64,000 nucleotides of DNA, from the NCBI GenBank assembly GCA_963770535.1, contig CAVYPZ010000004.1:1116001-1180000 (forward strand), given 5' to 3'. Made by a program: the position numbers and the translations under genes. The stretch is from RYN-230 sp963770535 (GTDB lineage Bacteria; Actinomycetota; Actinomycetes; Streptosporangiales; Streptosporangiaceae). Of the stretch, positions 26,082 through 34,877 are shown in pieces. How positions within the stretch are numbered: position 1 is the first letter of the stretch; each line of letters starts with the position of its first letter. The notes beneath the pieces are model-generated. The model was given only the letters and a program-made list of their open reading frames with translations. It had not been told where the DNA came from and searched no databases.

Positions 26082-26366
26082 ATGTCAGTTAGTGAGCAGA
26101 TGTCCCTCGCAGACGTGAAGAACCGACTCTCGGAGGTCGTGGACCTCCTGGAACGCGAGCACGGCCGCGTCGTGATCACCAAGCACGGCCACCCCGCTGC
26201 CGTGGTCATCAGTGTCGAAGACCTGGAGTCTTTGGAGGAGACCCTGGACGTCATGGGCAGCTCAGCGCTCCTGGACGACATCCGCGAGGCGCTGGCCGAA
26301 CTCAGCACCGCCGACGCTCCTGTGCTGACCAGAGATGACGCACTGCACCTGATCGCTGACAAGTGA
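26082..26366 (+). CDS. Phd/YefM-type antitoxin
   Basis: The 94-aa protein (alternative ATG 26076) reads MSLADVKNRLSEVVDLLE, VVITKHGHPAAVVIS and EDLESLEETL, a Phd/YefM domain with a long acidic C-terminal tail for toxin binding. The stop overlaps the toxin GTG (GTGA). The closeness of a -10 hexamer favours ATG 26082 as the start. Confidence 0.9.
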   Translation: MSVSEQMSLADVKNRLSEVVDLLEREHGRVVITKHGHPAAVVISVEDLESLEETLDVMGSSALLDDIREALAELSTADAPVLTRDDALHLIADK

Positions 26367-26644
26367 GCGAAGACGACTTCGCGATCACGTGGACGGCGCC
26401 GGCCCGCCGTGCGCTAGCCCGGGTGCCCGAGAAGGTTGCCATAGCAGCAGTCGAATTCCTGTACGGGTCACTGGCCGCTAGTCCGCACCGCGTCGGCAAG
26501 CCGCTCAAGCTCGGGCTCGACGGGCTGCACAGCGCCCGCCGGGGCGATTATCGGGTGATCTACCGTATCGATGACCAGCATCGCCGGGTCAACGTCCTGG
26601 CCATCGAGCACCGCTCCGACATCTACAGACCACGGCAATTCTGA
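26363..26644 (+). CDS. RelE-type toxin
   Basis: The 93-aa protein from GTG 26363 reads FAITWTAPARRALARVPE, KPLKLGLDGLHSARRGDYRVIYRID and VNVLAIEHRSDIYR. It has the RelE fold with the conserved basic Arg in RRGDYRVIY and the C-terminal His-Arg pair. RelE toxins cut mRNA on the ribosome. Unlike the RelE at 14221 it is intact. Confidence 0.9.
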   Translation: MSEDDFAITWTAPARRALARVPEKVAIAAVEFLYGSLAASPHRVGKPLKLGLDGLHSARRGDYRVIYRIDDQHRRVNVLAIEHRSDIYRPRQF

Positions 26645-27262
26645 AAGCCGCCCGGTCTGCGGCAAATGAGGATGACTCTGCCGTTCACGCAATCTGCGAT
26701 CGACGCCGAAAGAGTTCACGACGGATGCTACAGACCACAGGTGCATGTTGGTCCTTTTCGGTTGCCTGCGAATTTCAGGCTTATATGTGGGATATGAGAT
26801 GCATCGCGTCAAGCAAGGTGCGCAGCCGCTGAAGCTCGGTGTCGTCGGTGGTATTGACAAGGCGAGGGTCGCATCGATCCGGCCGCGGGCGAAGTCGCGG
26901 CTGTCGGCTCCGCTGTGAGGTTCCCGACGCCCTCGGTGGCCCGCAGCGCGTTCAGTGCTGCCTGGGTACTGGCAAGCTCTCCGAGGTCAGTCGCTTACAG
27001 GCCGAAGCTGACGAGGGCGCCGCGTTGCGAAGGCCGGCCCTCGGCTAGGTTCTCAAGCTGGCCGCGCGGGTGCTTAAGGCTGGAGCGCAAGGCGGCGGGT
27101 ATGGGATCTGCGTCGTCGGCGGGCTGACCGCAGGTCGGGCATGCGGACGGGTGAACGGTGCCGTCGCCTGCGGCGAACTCGAAGAGGGTAAGGCTGGTGC
27201 GGAGTCCCGCCTGCAGATTCAGGGACTGCTCGTCGCTCGGCCTGTCAGCAAGCTGCGGCGCG
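26645..27262. other. Stretch without a supported gene, downstream of a broken SDR
   Basis: The frameshifted tail of the SDR frame runs through 27262-26995 but has no family resemblance. The rest (26645-26994) shows nothing I can support. Confidence 0.35.
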
Positions 27263-27867
27263 TCACTGTTGCCCTGCTGGCCGCAGCAGGATCTCGTTGA
27301 TGGCCAGGCGGCGCGGACGGCTGAGGAGAAGGCGATGATCTCGGCGACGTCTTCGGCGGTGACCTCGGCCTTGTCGTAGAGCTGCTGGACTCTTTGTTTG
27401 GTGTCGGCGTGGGTGATGTGGTTCGGCAGCTCGGTGGCCACGACACCTGGCTCGACGAGCGTCACGCGGACGTCGGGCAGCAGTTCCTGCCGCAGTGACT
27501 CGGACCAGCCGTTGATGCCCCACTTGGTAGCTGCGTAGACGCCGTTACCGGATCGGGCAGTTCGCCCGGCGGCCGACGAGATGTCGATAATGTCACCGCC
27601 GCCGTCTTTGAGCTGTTCGAGGAACACCTCGGTGGTGGTGATCGCACCGAGCAGGTTGACCTCGATCATCTGCCGGTAGTCCTCACGCTGATCGGAGTCG
27701 AACGGACCGAGCAGCATGACGCCGGCGTTGTTGATCAGGGCATTGGCGGTGCCGAGCTCTTGGCGGACGCGGTAGCCGTCGGCGGCCAGGGCGCGGGCGG
27801 TTGCCGCGCCGATGCCGGACGATGCGCCGGTGACGACGGTGACCTTGTCCGGTGTGCTGCTGGTCAT
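27263..27867 (-). pseudogene. Short-chain dehydrogenase with internal deletion and frameshift
   Basis: The N-terminus VTVVTGASSGIGAATARALAA with the TGxxxGxG cofactor loop is followed at once by ALINNAGVMLLGPF. About 45 residues between beta-2 and the NNAG motif are missing in frame. The active-site DISSAAGR and YAATKWGINGW (Tyr-x-x-x-Lys) are present. Near 27330 a frameshift removes the usual C-terminus, which continues in another frame as RPRRLAINEILLRPAGQQ and stops at 27263. The open frame otherwise runs on to 26995. With two lesions the enzyme should be dead. Confidence 0.75.
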
Positions 27868-27872
27868 TGTGA

Positions 27873-28763
27873 TCAGGCCTCCGGGATGTCTCGGCCGAAG
27901 CGTTCGAGGGTGATGGCGTCCGGCTCGGGACCGCCGCGCTTGCCGGTATCGAGCCCGTCGATGGCCGCGACCTCGACCGTGGTGAGCTCGAAGTCGAGCA
28001 CGCCGAAGTTCTCGGCGATGCGGTGGGGCTTGGTTGACTTCGGGATGACCGAACGTCCCTCCTGCAGGTGCCAGCGCAGCATGACCTGTGCGGGACTCTT
28101 GGCGTGGGACTCGGCGATCTTGACGATGGTCGGGTCTTCCAGGGTGCTGGTGTGCTCGCCTTCGCGGTAGAAGGTGATGCCGCCGATCGGTGACCAGGCT
28201 TGGGTCACGATGCCGTGCTCGGCGTTGAACGCCTGCACCTCGGGCTGCTGGAAGTAGGGGTGCAGCTCGATCTGGTTGACGGCGGGGACGACCTGGGTCT
28301 TGTCCAGCAGGTTCGTGAGGTGCTCGACCATGAAGTTGCTGACGCCGATGGCGCGGACCTTGCCGTCCTTGAGCAACGTCTCCAGCGCCCGGTAGGCTCC
28401 GAGCGTCTTTCCGAAGTCGGACGGCAGCGCCTGGTGCAAGATCAGCAGGTCGATCTGGTTGACGCCGAGCTTGCCGGCGCTCTTGTCGAAGGCGTGAAGC
28501 GTCTCGTCATATCCGTAGTCGCTGATCCAGATCTTGGTCTCCAGGAAGACCGCCGCACGACCACCCTTCGACGCGTGCACCGCTTCGCCAACCTCGCGCT
28601 CGTTGCCGTATGCGGCGGCCGTGTCAATGTGGCGGTAGCCGGTGCCGAGTGCGGCCGCGACCGCGCTGCGCGTCTCGTCCGGCGGTGTCTGGAAGACGCC
28701 GAGGCCGATCGATGGCATCTCGACGCCGTTGTTCAGGGCGATGTTCGGTACTTCGTGTGCCAT
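27873..28763 (-). CDS. Aldo-keto reductase
   Basis: The 296-aa protein has the AKR start IALNNGVEMPSIGLGVFQ, catalytic tetrad Asp47, Tyr52, Lys77 and His110 (GYRHIDTAAAYGNE, ETKIW, LLILHQ), and the NADPH-binding IPKS.. motif near 250. It is a normal-length 2,5-diketo-gluconate-reductase-type enzyme that reduces aldehydes or ketones. It lies 6 bases upstream of the broken SDR and was probably co-transcribed with it. Confidence 0.9.
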   Translation of the reverse strand: MAHEVPNIALNNGVEMPSIGLGVFQTPPDETRSAVAAALGTGYRHIDTAAAYGNEREVGEAVHASKGGRAAVFLETKIWISDYGYDETLHAFDKSAGKLGVNQIDLLILHQALPSDFGKTLGAYRALETLLKDGKVRAIGVSNFMVEHLTNLLDKTQVVPAVNQIELHPYFQQPEVQAFNAEHGIVTQAWSPIGGITFYREGEHTSTLEDPTIVKIAESHAKSPAQVMLRWHLQEGRSVIPKSTKPHRIAENFGVLDFELTTVEVAAIDGLDTGKRGGPEPDAITLERFGRDIPEA

Positions 28764-28859
28764 GGGGATAGCCCTCCGGTTGCTTGCTGTGGCCCGCGGC
28801 GACCCACCGCCGCAGTGTGGTCTTGCCCACCCCGCTCCGACGGCGTCACCCAGACTGGT

Positions 28860-29027
28860 TCAGTCGTCGTCACGGGCGAGTGAGGATGAGAGGTCTCGAT
28901 AGGCGCCGGCCTGCGCGATCAAGTCCCGGCCCTTGTTTCCGACCGTCTGGACTGCGTCAGCGCCGGCGACCCAGCGGACCGGTGGCTCATCCTGGCTGAC
29001 GAGCTTGACTAGTAGTCGCGTACTGGG
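28860..29027 (-). pseudogene. C-terminal fragment of a second SDR
   Basis: The minus strand reads RLLVKLVSQDEPPVRWVAGADAV then RDLIAQAGAYRDLSSSL and stops at 28860. This is the familiar C-terminal end of actinobacterial SDRs (PPxRxxxGADAV). The N-terminal 220 residues are absent. Confidence 0.55.
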
Positions 29028-29184
29028 TATGGCTTCGCGATACGATCTCGCTTCCGGCGGCTGCGAAGTCCTCAAACCCTGACCAGCACGCCGTCCGACT
29101 GGTTGCCGGACTGGAGACGTCATGCACCCGCTCCAGACCATCCGTCCGCTGGGGTGTATCGGGGCGCGGGGCAATAGCGTGGGC

Positions 29185-29868
29185 CTAGATCGTGGGCGGC
29201 TGGTGGCCAGGGTCTGTGATGCGGTAGCCGACGCCGGTGATGGTCTGGATGGGCGGGGGATCGCCGAGTTTACGGCGGAGCCGGCTGATGGTGACCTGGA
29301 CGGTTTTGGTGAACGGGTCGGTGTTCTCGTCCCAGGCCTGAGCGAGGAGGTCTTCGGCGCTCTGCGTGGCGGGGGCGGTCTTGAGGAGGATTTCCAGGAC
29401 GGCGAATTCCTTGACCGAGATGTCGAGGGGCCGGCCGTGGCGGCTGACGGTACGGCGGAGCGGGTCGAGTTCAATCCCGGCCGCGCGCAGGATACGGGGC
29501 CCGGCGGCAGGCTTGCGGCGGGCCAGGGCGCGGATGCGCAGCACGAGCTCGGGGAAGTGGAAGGGCTTGGACAGGTAGTCGTCGGCGCCCAGGGCCAGGC
29601 CGGTGACCCGGTCGGCGGGGGTGCCGGCGGCGGTGAGCATGAGGATCATGACCGGGTGACCGGCCGCGGTGATGGTGCGGCAGATCGTGTCACCGTGCAC
29701 GCCGGGCAGGTCCCGGTCCAGGACCAGCACGTCGTAGGGATTGAGGTCCAGCTTGAATACGGCGTCCGCGCCGTCGTAGGCCACATCGGCGGCGATGCCC
29801 TGATCACGCAGGCCCTCGGCGATGTCATCGGCTAGCCGCCGGACATCCTCGGCGACCAGGACCCTCAC
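29185..29868 (-). CDS. OmpR-family response regulator, cassette 2
   Basis: The 227-aa protein starts MRVLVAEDVRRLADDI with Asp51 in VLVLDRDLPGVHGD as phospho-acceptor, LSKPF, and a winged helix (ISVKEFAVLEILLKT ... TISRLRRKLG). It closely resembles the cassette 1 regulator. Its ATG overlaps the kinase stop by ATGA, so here the kinase gene comes first, the reverse of cassette 1. Confidence 0.95.
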   Translation of the reverse strand: MRVLVAEDVRRLADDIAEGLRDQGIAADVAYDGADAVFKLDLNPYDVLVLDRDLPGVHGDTICRTITAAGHPVMILMLTAAGTPADRVTGLALGADDYLSKPFHFPELVLRIRALARRKPAAGPRILRAAGIELDPLRRTVSRHGRPLDISVKEFAVLEILLKTAPATQSAEDLLAQAWDENTDPFTKTVQVTISRLRRKLGDPPPIQTITGVGYRITDPGHQPPTI

Positions 29869-31136
29869 CGGGTGCCTCCCGCCGCGGCCAGCTGAGCTGG
29901 CGGCCCGGTGCGGTCGGTGGCGGGCAGGCTGACGACCGCGCGCAGGCCTCCTTCGGGCCGCGCGTACAGGCGCAGTGTCCCGCCGTGGGCGGCCGCGATC
30001 GCTTCGGCGATGGACAGTCCCAGGCCGGTTCCTGTCGCTGATCCGGTGCGGTCGGCGCCCAGCCGCCGGAACGGCTGGGTCAAGGTGGTGACCGAGCCGC
30101 GGTCCAGGAGAGGGCCGCCGTTTTCCACCTGCAGCCGCACGGCGGGCCCGTCGCGGGTGATCTGGGTGCGGATCCAGCCGCCCGGATCATTGTGACGGAC
30201 GGCGTTATCGATGAGGTTGGCGGTCATCTGCGCCAGCAGCACGCGGTTCCCCGTGACGGTGGGCTGGGAGACGTCGCCGTCGCTTTCGCCGTGCCGCACG
30301 TCCAGGCTCATGCTCGCGATCAGCCCGGCCCGGGCCGCGGTCGCGTCGGCGAGGAGCGGGCCCAGGGGGATGGTTTCCTGAGCGTCCCTGGCGCCGTGCT
30401 GGGCCCGGGCTAGCAGCAGCAGGTTCTCCACCAGCCGGTCGGCCTGGTCGAGTCCTTCGCGGAGCTTGCCCGCCAGCACGGTCAGCTCCGGGGGAACCGG
30501 CCCGGGTTTGGCGGTGGCCACATCCAGGGAGGTGCGCATCATCGTCAGCGGGGTGCGCAGCTCGTGCGAGGCGCTGGCGGCGAACCGGCGCTGGGCTCCG
30601 AAGGCGATCTCCAGTCGGTCCAGCAGCTCATCGAAAGTGTCGCCGAGGTCTTTGAGCTCATCGTCCGGGCCGGACACGGCCAGCCGCCGGCTCAGGTCAT
30701 CGGCGGAGACCGCCCGGGCGGCGGCGGTCATCGCCCGCAGCGGTCGCAGCACCCGGCCGGCCACCAGCCAGCCCAGCACGGCCGAGACCACGGTCATGAC
30801 GGCCAGCGCGATGGCCGACTCCGCCAGCAACTGGTTCAGCGCGGCCGCATGCCCGGCTGCGGCCTGAGCTTGCAGCTGGGCGGGGGAGTAGCACACGGAC
30901 GGGTGCGTGATCGTGCAGAAGCGTACGACCCTGACGCCAGCGGGAGCCACGACCGCGGGCCCGGGTTCGGGCCAGGGCCAGCTGCGAGCCAGGATGTTGG
31001 TGATCGCCAGCAGCCCGGCCCCCGAGGCCAGGAACAGCCCGCCGTACAGAGCGGTCAGCCGCAACCGCACGGTACGGCGCGGCAGGGCCGCCCGCCGGGC
31101 CATCCCGCTGAGAGGACGCGCTGCGCTCATCGGCAC
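29865..31136 (-). CDS. Sensor histidine kinase, cassette 2
   Basis: The 423-aa kinase (an ATG at 31130 is also possible) has helices at about 28-50 and 105-128, HAMP, His191 in SHELRTPLT, N-box NLIDNAVRHN and G-box GTGLGLSI. The segment RTVRLRLTALYG(G/A)LFLAS and the HAMP entry are nearly the same as in the kinase at 23090, but the extracytoplasmic loop (residues 52-100) differs, suggesting a different signal. Divergent from the ABC genes at 31319. Confidence 0.95.
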   Translation of the reverse strand: MPMSAARPLSGMARRAALPRRTVRLRLTALYGGLFLASGAGLLAITNILARSWPWPEPGPAVVAPAGVRVVRFCTITHPSVCYSPAQLQAQAAAGHAAALNQLLAESAIALAVMTVVSAVLGWLVAGRVLRPLRAMTAAARAVSADDLSRRLAVSGPDDELKDLGDTFDELLDRLEIAFGAQRRFAASASHELRTPLTMMRTSLDVATAKPGPVPPELTVLAGKLREGLDQADRLVENLLLLARAQHGARDAQETIPLGPLLADATAARAGLIASMSLDVRHGESDGDVSQPTVTGNRVLLAQMTANLIDNAVRHNDPGGWIRTQITRDGPAVRLQVENGGPLLDRGSVTTLTQPFRRLGADRTGSATGTGLGLSIAEAIAAAHGGTLRLYARPEGGLRAVVSLPATDRTGPPAQLAAAGGTR

Positions 31137-31222
31137 TCCCTGGCTGTCGTTCCGCGCGCCGGCACCCGGGTGGGTGGGCCGCAGGCACGGCGACGCCTCC
31201 CACCAGGATGCCTTCCCGCAGG

Positions 31223-31241
31223 TAACAGGGTGTTAACAGGG
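31223..31241 (+). promoter_or_regulatory. OmpR-type direct-repeat operator, cassette 2
   Basis: TAACAGGG-TGT-TAACAGGG, period 11 bp, about 80 bases before the ATPase start and in the same orientation relative to it as in cassette 1. Candidate binding site of the regulator at 29185. Confidence 0.65.
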
Positions 31242-31318
31242 CCTGTTTGACCCGTGTAACCGCCTGCCTGCCAACGTGCGGACAGACATCACACGGGTGA
31301 CGGACAGGAGGTATGGCC

Positions 31319-32050
31319 GTGGCTGCGCTGATCGAGCTCAGCGGCGTAACCAAAAGGTATGCCGCTGGCGGGGTGCCTGCGCTGGACCAGGTCAGCGTGC
31401 AGGTGGCAGCCGGGGAGGCAGTGGCCGTGATGGGGCCGTCGGGCAGCGGTAAGTCCACGCTGCTGAACCTGGTAGCCGGGCTGGACAAGCCGTCGGCCGG
31501 GACGGTCACGGTCGCCGGGCAGCGAATCGACACGCTCGGGGAGACCAGGACCGCCCGGTACCGCCGCACCCAGGTGGGCATGGTTTTCCAGTTCTTCAAC
31601 CTGGTCGAGGACCTGACCGTGGCCGGCAACGTCATGCTGCCGGCCCGGCTGGCCGGGGTGCGGCGCCGCGCAGCCCGGGCGCGGGCGGACAAGCTGCTGG
31701 CCCAGCTGGGCATCGACCGGTACCGGGACACCTACCCGGCCCGGCTGTCCGGCGGGGAGCGGCAGCGGGTGGCGATCGCCCGGGCGCTGGTCAACAACCC
31801 GGCGGTGCTGCTGGCCGATGAGCCGACCGGCGCGGTGGACACCGCGGCGGGCCAGGCGATCGGGCAGCTGCTGGTGGACCTGAACGCGGCCGGGCAGACC
31901 CTGCTCATCGTCACCCACAACCCCGAGCTGGCCGAGCGGTATGCCAGCCGGGTGATCCAGCTCGCCGACGGGCGGGTCATCAGCGACACCGGCACGGCCG
32001 TGTCCACCGGTCAGCACGGTCCGGCGGGACAGCCGGGAGCGCGGCCGTGA
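31319..32050 (+). CDS. ABC transporter ATPase, cassette 2
   Basis: The MacB/LolD-type ATPase has GPSGSGKST, LSGGERQRVAIARAL, LLADEPTGAVD and VTHNPELA. I prefer GTG 31319 because AGGAGG stands 7 bases before it, while ATG 31313 is only one base away from that site. Over 200 central residues it differs from the cassette 1 ATPase at only about a dozen positions. Stop overlaps the permease GTG. Confidence 0.95.
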   Translation: MAALIELSGVTKRYAAGGVPALDQVSVQVAAGEAVAVMGPSGSGKSTLLNLVAGLDKPSAGTVTVAGQRIDTLGETRTARYRRTQVGMVFQFFNLVEDLTVAGNVMLPARLAGVRRRAARARADKLLAQLGIDRYRDTYPARLSGGERQRVAIARALVNNPAVLLADEPTGAVDTAAGQAIGQLLVDLNAAGQTLLIVTHNPELAERYASRVIQLADGRVISDTGTAVSTGQHGPAGQPGARP

Positions 32051-34494
32051 CGGCCGGGCCGGTGCTGCAGGCGGCCTGGGCCGGGGCGGCCCGCCGCCTG
32101 GTGCAGTCCCTGGTCGTGCTGGCCGTGCTGGCCGTCTCCTGCGCGGCGGCCCTGACCGGCCTGACCCTGTACGCCGCCGCCAACGCGGGATATGCCGCCG
32201 GGGTCACGGCCACGCACGGCGCGGACCTGGCCGTGACCATCAACGCAGCCAAGGTCACCGCCAGCCAGCTGGCGGCGACCCGGCACCTGCCCGGCGTGAC
32301 CCAGGACGCCGGGCCCTACCCGCAAACCACGATCACCGTCGCCGCGAGCGCCGCCGCGACGGGCGGTAGCCGCCTGCCCGCGACGAAGCTGACCGTAGTG
32401 GGCCGGACTTCACCGTCCGGCCCGCTTGATGACGTCATCGCCAACCCCTCCGTCATGGCCTTGCGCCACAGCCGGTGGCCGACTAAGCCAGGCGAGATAT
32501 CCCTGGCCGTAAGGAGCATCATCCGCGTCCCGCTGGGCGCCAGGCTCACTGTGACCAGCGCGCCAGGCCGCCCGGTACTGACCGTGACCGGGTACGGCGA
32601 CGAGCTGGTGAGCCCCGAGGACGCCTGGGTGGTGCCCGGCGGGATCGCGGCGCTGCGCACGGCGGGCGCCCCGGCCCAGGAGCAGATGCTCTACAAGTTC
32701 AATGCCGGCAGCCCCGCACAGGTCGAGGCCGGCCTGGCCGAGCTGAAGGCCGCCCTGCCCCGCGGCGCGGTCGCCAGGTCCCTGCCGCTGCAGGCCGGGC
32801 CGCCGCCAGGGTCCGGCCCCGTGCCGGTGGGCGGGACGGGCGGCGGAGGGAACGTGAACACCCCGTACGTGATCGTGTTCGCGATCCTGGGCCTGGTCCT
32901 GGCGGTGCTCATCACCGCCAACGTGGTATCGGCGGCGGTGATCGCCTCCTACCGGCGGATCGGGGTGCTCAAGAGCATCGGGTTTACCCCCGCCCAGATC
33001 ACCGCCACCTACCTGGCCCAGATCAGCATCCCCGCGGTAGCCGGGGTAGTCGCCGGGACCATCCTGGGGAACTCCTGGGTGCTGCCGGTCATCGGCCTGT
33101 ACGAGGTCCAGGGGGCGCACGTGTCCGTCCCGCTGTGGATCAACCTGACCGCCCCGCTGGGCATGCTCGCGCTGGCCGGGCTGGCCGCGGCGGTCCCGGC
33201 GGTGCGGGCCGGGCGGCTGCCTGCGGTCGCGGCGATCACCGCCGGGCAGGCGCCCCAGGCCGGGCGCGGCGCGGTGGCCTACCGGCTGGCCGCGCGGCTG
33301 AGGCTGCCGGAGACGGTGACAGTCGGGCTGGCCGCCCCGTTCTCCCGCCCGGCCCGCTCCGCGGTCACCCTGGCCGCCTTGGCCTTCGGGATCACCGGGG
33401 TCGTGCTGGGCACCAGCCTGAACACCTCGATTCACAAGATCAACCACAGTGCGATCCACGGACAGGGGGAGCTGCAGGCCGCCTTTCCCGGCAGCTCGTC
33501 CGCATTCGCATCCCGCCAGGCCGCCGCCGTGCGGGCCGCGATACGCGCCCAGCCGGGAACACTGCACTACGTAGCCGAAACCGACCTGCAATACATCCCC
33601 GTCCCCGGCCCTGGCTCGCCTAACTCCAGGCCTGAGGTCACCGTGGCCGGGCGGCCGGACGTGCCCCTGCTGACCTACGCGTACGGCGGCGACTCGTCGT
33701 GGCTAGGCTGGAGTCTGGTCAGCGGGCGCTGGTACAACGGCCCTGGCCAGGTTGTGGTCAGCACCGCGTTCGCCTCCGACACCCACCGGGCGACGGGCGA
33801 CAGCGTCACGCTGACCGTCAACGGCAAGCCGGTCACTGTCCGGATCGCTGGCGAGGTGTTCATCCCTAACCCGGCAGCCGCCATGTGGGTCAGCTCGCAG
33901 ACCCTCGGCGGCCGGGCCGCCGGGCTGGCCATCCATCAGTACGACATGGGCCTCACGCCGGGCACCAGCACGCCGGCCTACACCGGCGCCCTGCAACAGG
34001 TCCTGCGGCGGGCACTGGGACCCGACATCCTCGTCGGCACCGAGGGCGCCACGTCGCTCGGCGGGTTCCTGGACACGTCCTTGTTCGCGTGGCTCACCCT
34101 GCTCGTGGCGGTGCTGGCCGGGCTGGGCGTGCTCAACGCTGCGCTCATGGCCACCCGGGAACGGGTGCATGACCTGGGTGTGTTCAAGGCGGTCGGGATG
34201 ACACCGCGGCAGACCATCACGATGGTGGTCTGCTGGGTCATCGCCCCGGCCGTCATCGCTGCGGCCATCGCCGTGCCTGCCGGGCTGATCATCCAGGATC
34301 TCCTCGTGCGCCAGCTCACGTCCGGCACCGCGCTGCAAGGCACCGCACTTCCCGGCAGCTTCGTTCACGTCCTGGGCGGCACCGACCTGCTGCTGCTCGC
34401 CCTGGCCGGGCTGGCCATCGCCGTAGTCGGCGCGCTCGGCCCCGCCAGCTGGGCAGCCTGCACCGGAACCTCCGCGGTACTGCACACTGAATAG
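32047..34494 (+). CDS. FtsX-like ABC permease, cassette 2
   Basis: The 815-aa protein has the same double-FtsX layout as the one at 19001: N-terminal helix, extracytoplasmic domain, helix triplet (VIVFAILGLVLAVLITANVVSA), second domain, and final triplet (LFAWLTLLVAVLAGLGVLNAALMATRERVHDLGVFKAVGMTP). Residues about 55-95 are identical in both permeases and nearly so in DNA. The extracytoplasmic parts further on are diverged, including an insert near the C-terminus here. Confidence 0.95.
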   Translation: MTAGPVLQAAWAGAARRLVQSLVVLAVLAVSCAAALTGLTLYAAANAGYAAGVTATHGADLAVTINAAKVTASQLAATRHLPGVTQDAGPYPQTTITVAASAAATGGSRLPATKLTVVGRTSPSGPLDDVIANPSVMALRHSRWPTKPGEISLAVRSIIRVPLGARLTVTSAPGRPVLTVTGYGDELVSPEDAWVVPGGIAALRTAGAPAQEQMLYKFNAGSPAQVEAGLAELKAALPRGAVARSLPLQAGPPPGSGPVPVGGTGGGGNVNTPYVIVFAILGLVLAVLITANVVSAAVIASYRRIGVLKSIGFTPAQITATYLAQISIPAVAGVVAGTILGNSWVLPVIGLYEVQGAHVSVPLWINLTAPLGMLALAGLAAAVPAVRAGRLPAVAAITAGQAPQAGRGAVAYRLAARLRLPETVTVGLAAPFSRPARSAVTLAALAFGITGVVLGTSLNTSIHKINHSAIHGQGELQAAFPGSSSAFASRQAAAVRAAIRAQPGTLHYVAETDLQYIPVPGPGSPNSRPEVTVAGRPDVPLLTYAYGGDSSWLGWSLVSGRWYNGPGQVVVSTAFASDTHRATGDSVTLTVNGKPVTVRIAGEVFIPNPAAAMWVSSQTLGGRAAGLAIHQYDMGLTPGTSTPAYTGALQQVLRRALGPDILVGTEGATSLGGFLDTSLFAWLTLLVAVLAGLGVLNAALMATRERVHDLGVFKAVGMTPRQTITMVVCWVIAPAVIAAAIAVPAGLIIQDLLVRQLTSGTALQGTALPGSFVHVLGGTDLLLLALAGLAIAVVGALGPASWAACTGTSAVLHTE

Positions 34495-34877
34495 CCGCAC
34501 GACCGCGTGACCGCGCCGCCCAGGCGCGGGGTTGCGCCGTGGCGCAGCCTTGCGCGCCTGTCGGCGCACTGGTGCGCTACGTAAGGGATCAGGCGCGGCG
34601 CGGCGGACGGGACTTGGCCGGGCGCGGGCCGTTAGGTCGCCTGCCCGGGCTTTGACGCTGCCGGTGCCAGATCCTCGCTATATCACCGGAATGTGCATAT
34701 CTGCAGTTCATGGCCGTGACTGGGTTATGTGATGCACCGTCGAGCTGGCCTTGCCGGTGCGATCCCGCTTGCCCGTTCTGCTGCAGAACCGCACTTCAGA
34801 TCCGTGCGTCTGCGCCAGGAAGCCGTACCTTGCCAGGTAGCCCCGGTGCCAAGGCTGATCCGCTCGGGTCCGGGCTG
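34495..34877. other. Intergenic stretch without a recognisable gene
   Basis: About 380 bases at the convergent end of the permease and the YdeI-like gene. GCGC-rich repeats near 34525-34575 could fold, but no clean terminator is evident. Confidence 0.35.

Noticed and set aside
32410..33591. 393-aa minus-strand frame
   Set aside because: Antisense of the cassette 2 permease, Gly/Arg/Gln-rich shadow.
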